Origin: Candidatus Binatia bacterium
Lineage (GTDB): Bacteria > Desulfobacterota_B > Binatia > UBA9968 > JAJDTQ01
NCBI GenBank assembly: GCA_022827045.1
Contig: JAJDTQ010000142.1
Coordinates: 1 to 10,063, forward strand
Direction: 5' to 3'
DNA: 10,063 nt
Positions 6,453 to 10,063 of this stretch are shown piece after piece (position 1 is the stretch's first letter; each line of letters opens with the position of its first letter). The notes beneath the pieces are model-generated. The model made no database searches. It worked only from the letters and a program-made list of their open reading frames with translations, and had not been told where the DNA came from. A program made the position numbers and the translations under genes.

Positions 6453-7904
6453 ATGGCCGCGGTCCTGGAAGTCCACGATCTGGAAAAATCCTTCGGCGCG
6501 GTGGTGGCCGCCCACGACATCAACGTGGTGGTGGAGGAGGGCGAGACTATCGGCGTCATCGGCGCCAACGGCGCCGGCAAGACCACCTTCGTCAACCTGG
6601 TCACCGGCCACCTCCCGCCCGGCGGCGGCACCGTGGAGTTTATGGGCCGCGACATCCTCGGCCTCTCCGTACGGGCCATCGCGCGCATGGGCCTCTGCCG
6701 CTCCTTCCAGGTGCCCCAGGTGTTCCTGTCCGAGACCGCCTTCGACAACCTGATGATGGCCTACGGCGTCGCCGAGGAGGATGGGGCGGGCCTCCTGACG
6801 CCGCTCGTGGAAGAAGAGCGGGCGACCCGCGTGGAAGCCCATCTCGCGCGCTACCAGATCTCGGAATACCGCGACGTCATCGGTTCCGCGCTGCCGCAGG
6901 GGATACGCAAGCTGCTGGACATCGCCATGGCCACGGTGCGCAAGCCGAAGCTGCTCATGCTGGACGAGCCCACCAGCGGCATCAGCGCGGAGGAGAAGTT
7001 CGCCATCATGGACATCCTCATGCAGGCGCTGAGGGAAGAGCGCACCACCGTGCTGTTCATCGAGCACGACATGGAGATCGTCGATCGGTACGTGGATCGG
7101 GTGCTCGCTTTCTACCAGGGGGAGATCATTTGCGACGCCCCCACCGCGCAGGCAATGCGGGACGACGGCGTGCGGGAATATGTGCTGGGCCGGGGTCATG
7201 ACGCGGGCGCGGAAGCACGGGCGGCGGCATCGGAGGGTTCCTCATCCGGGGAGGAGACCCTCGCCGTCAGCGGCCTCGACGTGAGCATCGGCGCCACGCC
7301 GATCCTGCGCGGGGTCCATCTGAGCGTCCCGTCGGGATCCATGTGCGGCCTCATCGGCCGCAACGGAGCGGGCAAGACCACCTTCATGCGCGCGGTCATG
7401 GGCGCTCTGTCGATCCAGCGGGGCAGGGTGCAGCTCGGCGACCTCGACCTGGCCGCAACTCCGGCCCACCGCCGGGCGCACCTCGGCATCGGTTTCATGC
7501 CGGAAGACCGCCGGCTGGTGCCCGAGCTGACCGCCGAGGAGAACATCCTGTTGCCGGTCTGGGCCACCGGCGCGGAAAACACCCGGGAACGCCTGCAATG
7601 GATCTACGGCCTCATGCCCGAGGTCGAGGAGTTCCGCCACCGGGGCGCCACCAGCCTGTCCGGCGGCCAGCAGAAGTTCGTCGCCTTCGCCAGGGCGCTC
7701 ATGTGCGGCACCCGGCTGCTGTTGCTGGACGAGCCCGGCGAAGGCATCGCCCCGATCTTCGCCCAGCGCATGGTGGAAATCCTGGACGACCTCAAGCAGG
7801 AAGGCGCCTCCGTGCTGGTGGCCGAGTCCAACGACGTCCACATCGCCCGCCTGCTGGACCGGACCTTCGTCATCGAGCGCGGCAGCATCGTGGACGGCGG
7901 GTAG
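6453..7904 (+). CDS. Fused LivG-LivF ABC transporter ATP-binding protein
   Basis: A single 483-residue protein with two complete ATPase domains that power the importer; in E. coli these are separate LivG and LivF chains. Domain 1 (about 1-248, LivG-like): Walker A GANGAGKTT (37-45, Lys43), Q-loop RSFQVPQVF, signature-position LPQGIRK (147-153), Walker B LLMLDEP with Glu172, switch His205 in FIEHD. A low-complexity Ala/Ser/Glu/Gly linker (about 249-268) follows. Domain 2 (about 269-483, LivF-like): Walker A GRNGAGKTT (302-310, Lys308), PEDRRLVPELTAEENI, canonical LSGGQQK (402-408), Walker B LLLLDEP with Glu427, and AESN in the switch position, as LivF proteins usually lack the His. The frame is continuous, with no internal stop, so this is a true fusion. 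It is the last Liv gene, and no separate livF follows. The domain 1 signature departs from LSxGQ. Confidence 0.93.
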   Translation: MAAVLEVHDLEKSFGAVVAAHDINVVVEEGETIGVIGANGAGKTTFVNLVTGHLPPGGGTVEFMGRDILGLSVRAIARMGLCRSFQVPQVFLSETAFDNLMMAYGVAEEDGAGLLTPLVEEERATRVEAHLARYQISEYRDVIGSALPQGIRKLLDIAMATVRKPKLLMLDEPTSGISAEEKFAIMDILMQALREERTTVLFIEHDMEIVDRYVDRVLAFYQGEIICDAPTAQAMRDDGVREYVLGRGHDAGAEARAAASEGSSSGEETLAVSGLDVSIGATPILRGVHLSVPSGSMCGLIGRNGAGKTTFMRAVMGALSIQRGRVQLGDLDLAATPAHRRAHLGIGFMPEDRRLVPELTAEENILLPVWATGAENTRERLQWIYGLMPEVEEFRHRGATSLSGGQQKFVAFARALMCGTRLLLLDEPGEGIAPIFAQRMVEILDDLKQEGASVLVAESNDVHIARLLDRTFVIERGSIVDGG

Positions 7905-7994
7905 AGGAAGGTTGGTGCCATGGAACGTGGGTCGACGTGAACCCTGCGGGGACTTGTGGTAGCTTACAGGAGAGAAAGGAAGAGGAAGTATTGA
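7905..7994 (+). other. Short gap between the Liv operon and the desaturase gene
   Basis: These 90 bases contain no clear terminator and no convincing sigma70 promoter. A weak extended -10-like TGGTAGCTT is at 7957-7965 without a matching -35. The end carries a purine-rich ribosome binding site (GAGGAAG, 7982-7988) for the desaturase. Read-through from the Liv operon is possible. Confidence 0.4.
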
Positions 7995-8816
7995 ATGCCG
8001 ACACGAACCCGTAGCCGTTTGAACATTACGTTGTTCGCCAGTGTCGTGGGAGGCGCAGTCGTCGGGCTGCCGGCCTACGCGTACTTTTATGGTTATTCCT
8101 GGGTCGATTGGACCATGTTCGTGATCCTCTACATCATCACGGGCCTGGGCATCACCGTGGGGTACCATCGCTTGCTGGCTCATCGAAGTTTTGCCTGCCC
8201 CGATTGGGTTAAGGGCTCTTTCCTGGTCGCGGGAGGATGGGCTCTACAGAATTCAGGCCTCAGATGGACAGCGGATCATATCCGCCATCACGCCCGGTGC
8301 GACCAGGAAGGAGATCCCTACAGTGCCAAGCGGGGATTCTGGCATAGTCATTGCGGTTGGCTGTTCTGGGCGGATCCCCATCGAGACGATCGGTTTGCCC
8401 GCAAGCTGCAACAGGACGCCGTCGTGATGTGGCAACATCGTTACTACATCCCCATCGTCCTGTCCGGCCTGGCGTTTCCCTTTGTGGTAGGCTTTTTTTA
8501 CGACGGCTGGTTCGGGGGGCTGGGGTGTTTCCTGCTCGCCGGAGTTGGGCGGACCTTCTTCGTCTTGAATTCCACGTTTTGCATCAACTCCATTTGCCAC
8601 CTGTGGGGTTCCCAACCTCACGGCGCATTCGATTCCAGCCGTGACAGTTGGTGGGTCTCGCTCATCACCTTCGGGGAGGGCTACCACAACTATCACCACC
8701 GGTATCAAAGTGATTATCGGAACGGCCCCCAGTGGTACAATTTCGATCCGTCAAAATGGCTCATCTACAGTCTTTCCCTCGTGGGTCTCGCCAGTTCCTT
8801 GCGCCGATATTCCTGA
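7995..8816 (+). CDS. Acyl-CoA/fatty acid desaturase (membrane di-iron)
   Basis: A 273-residue integral-membrane desaturase, which introduces a cis double bond (delta-9 type in best-known relatives) into a fatty acyl chain using O2 and reductant. All histidine boxes are visible: HRLLAH (His58, His63), HIRHH (His95, 98, 99), His202 in NSICHLWG, and HNYHH (His231, 234, 235), which together bind the two irons. GFWHSHCGW (114-122), FGEGYHNYHH and DYRNGPQWYNFDPSKWLI are typical of stearoyl-CoA desaturase relatives. Hydrophobic pairs flank the boxes at about 11-56, 74-89, 151-169 and 171-190. No cytochrome b5 or ferredoxin domain is fused, so electrons come from a separate donor. The ATG at 7995 has GAGGAAG 6 bases upstream. 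Composition is lower in G+C than in the neighbours (for example 29 of 60 bases at 8701-8760), suggesting a different history. Acyl-CoA versus acyl-lipid substrate is undecided. Confidence 0.93.
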   Translation: MPTRTRSRLNITLFASVVGGAVVGLPAYAYFYGYSWVDWTMFVILYIITGLGITVGYHRLLAHRSFACPDWVKGSFLVAGGWALQNSGLRWTADHIRHHARCDQEGDPYSAKRGFWHSHCGWLFWADPHRDDRFARKLQQDAVVMWQHRYYIPIVLSGLAFPFVVGFFYDGWFGGLGCFLLAGVGRTFFVLNSTFCINSICHLWGSQPHGAFDSSRDSWWVSLITFGEGYHNYHHRYQSDYRNGPQWYNFDPSKWLIYSLSLVGLASSLRRYS

Positions 8817-8828
8817 TCGGACAGGCCA

Positions 8829-10063
8829 CTAGGCGGTGCCGGGCCGGTCACCCGGCAGGTCACGCGGTTTGAGAACGCGGATCGCCAGCGGCCCCACCAG
8901 CAGCACGATGGCGATGTGGCCGAAGCCGATGCCCCAGTTGAGCACGCTTTCGCCGCCGAGAACGTGCAGGATCAGGCCCATCGCCAGCGGTCCAACGAAG
9001 CCGCCGCCGTAGCCCAGCATCGCGTGCACGGCCAGCGCGGCGCCGCGCCTCTCCGGGTCGGCATTGCCGACCGTGCCGGCGGTCAGCGACGAGGAATCCG
9101 CGTAGATCACCGCGTTGTACAGGAGGCACACGACGGTGGCCGCGCCGTATCCCATCCCCGCCGTGAACCCGACCAGCAGCGCCAGCACCATGGATGCCGT
9201 GAATACGAGCAGGATCCAGCGCTTGCGCCCCATGCGCCGCGCCATCTCGTTGCCGAGGACGCTGGAAACCGTGCCGAGCAGGCTCGCCAGGGTCGCCACC
9301 ATGGTCGGAACCAGGAAGTTCGGCGCACCCCCGCCTTGTGCCGCCGCGAAGGTCAGGAAGGTCACCACCCAGGAACGGACGACGAACATCTCCCAGGTGT
9401 GCGCGCAGTAGCCCAGGGCATAGGCCATGACCGAGGCGTTGCGCAGCACCGGCTTGAAGTCCCCGAACCGCACCGTCGGAGCGGGTCTCTCCCGGCGCGG
9501 ACCTGCCGGGAACAGCGTCACGGCCACGAGCAGCGCGCCGAAAGCCCCGCCCGCCCCGACCATGAACGCGGCCTGCCAGCCGAAGTACGACGTCACCGCG
9601 CCGGCGATGACGAAGGAGAACGAGCTGCTGATCCCGGTGCTGGCGCCATGAACGGCCACGGCGCGCGATTGCGCCGGCCCCTCCACCTGGTCGGACAACG
9701 CCTTGAGCCCCACCATGTAGGTGCCGGCCCAGCCGATGCCGTTCAACGCGCGAAAGACCATGCCGGTCCAGAAGCCGTCCGCAAGGAAAGCCATGCCGAG
9801 ATGGGACAGCATGGTTGCGGAGACCGCGGCCGCGTAGACCCTGCGCGCCTCGACGCGGTCCGTCATCGGCAAAAGGACCGGCACCGCCGCGGCGTATGCG
9901 CCGAACATGATGCCGGAAAGCCAGCCCGCCTCCGCGTGGGTGAGGGACCATTCCGCGAAGAAGGCCGGCAGCAGCGCCGCAAAGGCCATGGCGCCGATCT
10001 GGGCCAGGGATTGCGCCAGGCAGAAGGTGGCGATGATGAACCCCGGCGAGCGTGAACGTCCAC
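8829..10063 (-). CDS. MFS transporter, N-terminus beyond the window
   Basis: Major facilitator superfamily secondary transporter of the inner membrane. At least 410 codons are present, with a TAG at 8829-8831. The ATG at 9989 lies inside the first helix: the same frame stays open upstream to the window edge and continues that helix (FIIATFCLAQSLAQIGAM), so the real start is beyond 10063. Eleven or twelve hydrophobic segments are arranged as two six-helix halves. The loop between helices 2 and 3 (LPMTDRVEARRVY) fits degenerate motif A (GxxxDRxGRR). A charged central loop (PAGPRRERPAPTVRFGD) separates the halves, and the second half repeats the basic loop as MARRMGRKRW. Substrate cannot be predicted; it could import organic anions or export a small molecule. 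The gene converges on the desaturase with 12 bases between the stops. It is strongly GC-rich, unlike the desaturase. Confidence 0.9.
   Translation of the reverse strand, partial: GRSRSPGFIIATFCLAQSLAQIGAMAFAALLPAFFAEWSLTHAEAGWLSGIMFGAYAAAVPVLLPMTDRVEARRVYAAAVSATMLSHLGMAFLADGFWTGMVFRALNGIGWAGTYMVGLKALSDQVEGPAQSRAVAVHGASTGISSSFSFVIAGAVTSYFGWQAAFMVGAGGAFGALLVAVTLFPAGPRRERPAPTVRFGDFKPVLRNASVMAYALGYCAHTWEMFVVRSWVVTFLTFAAAQGGGAPNFLVPTMVATLASLLGTVSSVLGNEMARRMGRKRWILLVFTASMVLALLVGFTAGMGYGAATVVCLLYNAVIYADSSSLTAGTVGNADPERRGAALAVHAMLGYGGGFVGPLAMGLILHVLGGESVLNWGIGFGHIAIVLLVGPLAIRVLKPRDLPGDRPGTA

Noticed and set aside
6060..7199. A 379-codon minus-strand frame across livM and the ATPase gene
   Set aside because: It is antisense to well-identified genes, and its low-complexity His/Asp/Gly composition is expected from the complement of their codons.
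5609..7201. A 530-codon plus-strand frame spanning livM and the ATPase gene
   Set aside because: It has no hydrophobic helices or motifs, is Arg/His/Gly-rich, and overlaps two certain genes in another frame.
8916..10055. A 379-codon plus-strand frame opposite the MFS gene
   Set aside because: The minus strand has a clear multi-helix MFS protein. The plus frame is hydrophilic, Arg/His/Gln-rich and motif-free.
1..10063. CRISPR arrays, insertion sequences, tRNA or rRNA genes, phage or defence genes
   Set aside because: I saw no regularly spaced repeats, no transposase or integrase motifs, no cloverleaf-like sequence, and no phage or defence proteins on either strand.

Overview
The window is high-GC bacterial DNA (roughly two-thirds G+C over most of its length) with tightly packed genes and short intergenic gaps. 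Two genes encode Sec-exported ABC solute-binding proteins. With the LivH/LivM-type permeases this points to a Gram-negative-type bacterium with a periplasm, probably a metabolically versatile heterotroph. No 16S rRNA, tRNA or lineage marker is present, so I cannot name the taxon.

Layout. Positions 1-427 hold no intact gene. Positions 112-354 look like the C-terminal end of an ABC permease whose N-terminal part is missing. From about 428 to 2344 (+) come a family-1-type (iron/spermidine-like) solute-binding protein gene and an alpha/beta hydrolase gene. A VOC-superfamily (extradiol-dioxygenase/glyoxalase-like) gene lies on the minus strand at 2345-2965, with its stop codon directly abutting the hydrolase stop. 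The 190-bp gap at 2966-3155 separates it from a divergently transcribed operon and carries a perfect 15-bp palindrome and a strong leader hairpin.

The core of the window (3156-7904, +) is a complete branched-chain-amino-acid-type (HAAT/Liv) ABC importer: solute-binding protein, LivH permease, LivM permease, and one polypeptide that carries both ATPases (LivG and LivF fused). A 13-bp GC hairpin after the binding-protein gene probably sets its expression above that of the membrane components. LivH and LivM overlap by ATGA. The two ATPase halves are unequal: the N-terminal half has a divergent signature motif.

Downstream are a membrane acyl-CoA/fatty-acid desaturase (7995-8816, +), visibly poorer in G+C than its neighbours, and a convergent MFS transporter (8829 to the window edge, -) that is cut off at its N-terminus.

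How they may work together: the Liv-type importer is complete and probably imports an amino acid, an aromatic or carboxylic acid, or another small organic solute. The hydrolase and VOC protein resemble enzymes of meta-cleavage aromatic catabolism, so an aromatic substrate is possible but unproven. I see no CRISPR array, insertion sequence, phage gene, RNA gene or defence system. The window looks like ordinary transport and catabolism with a few unusual details, not a new class of system.
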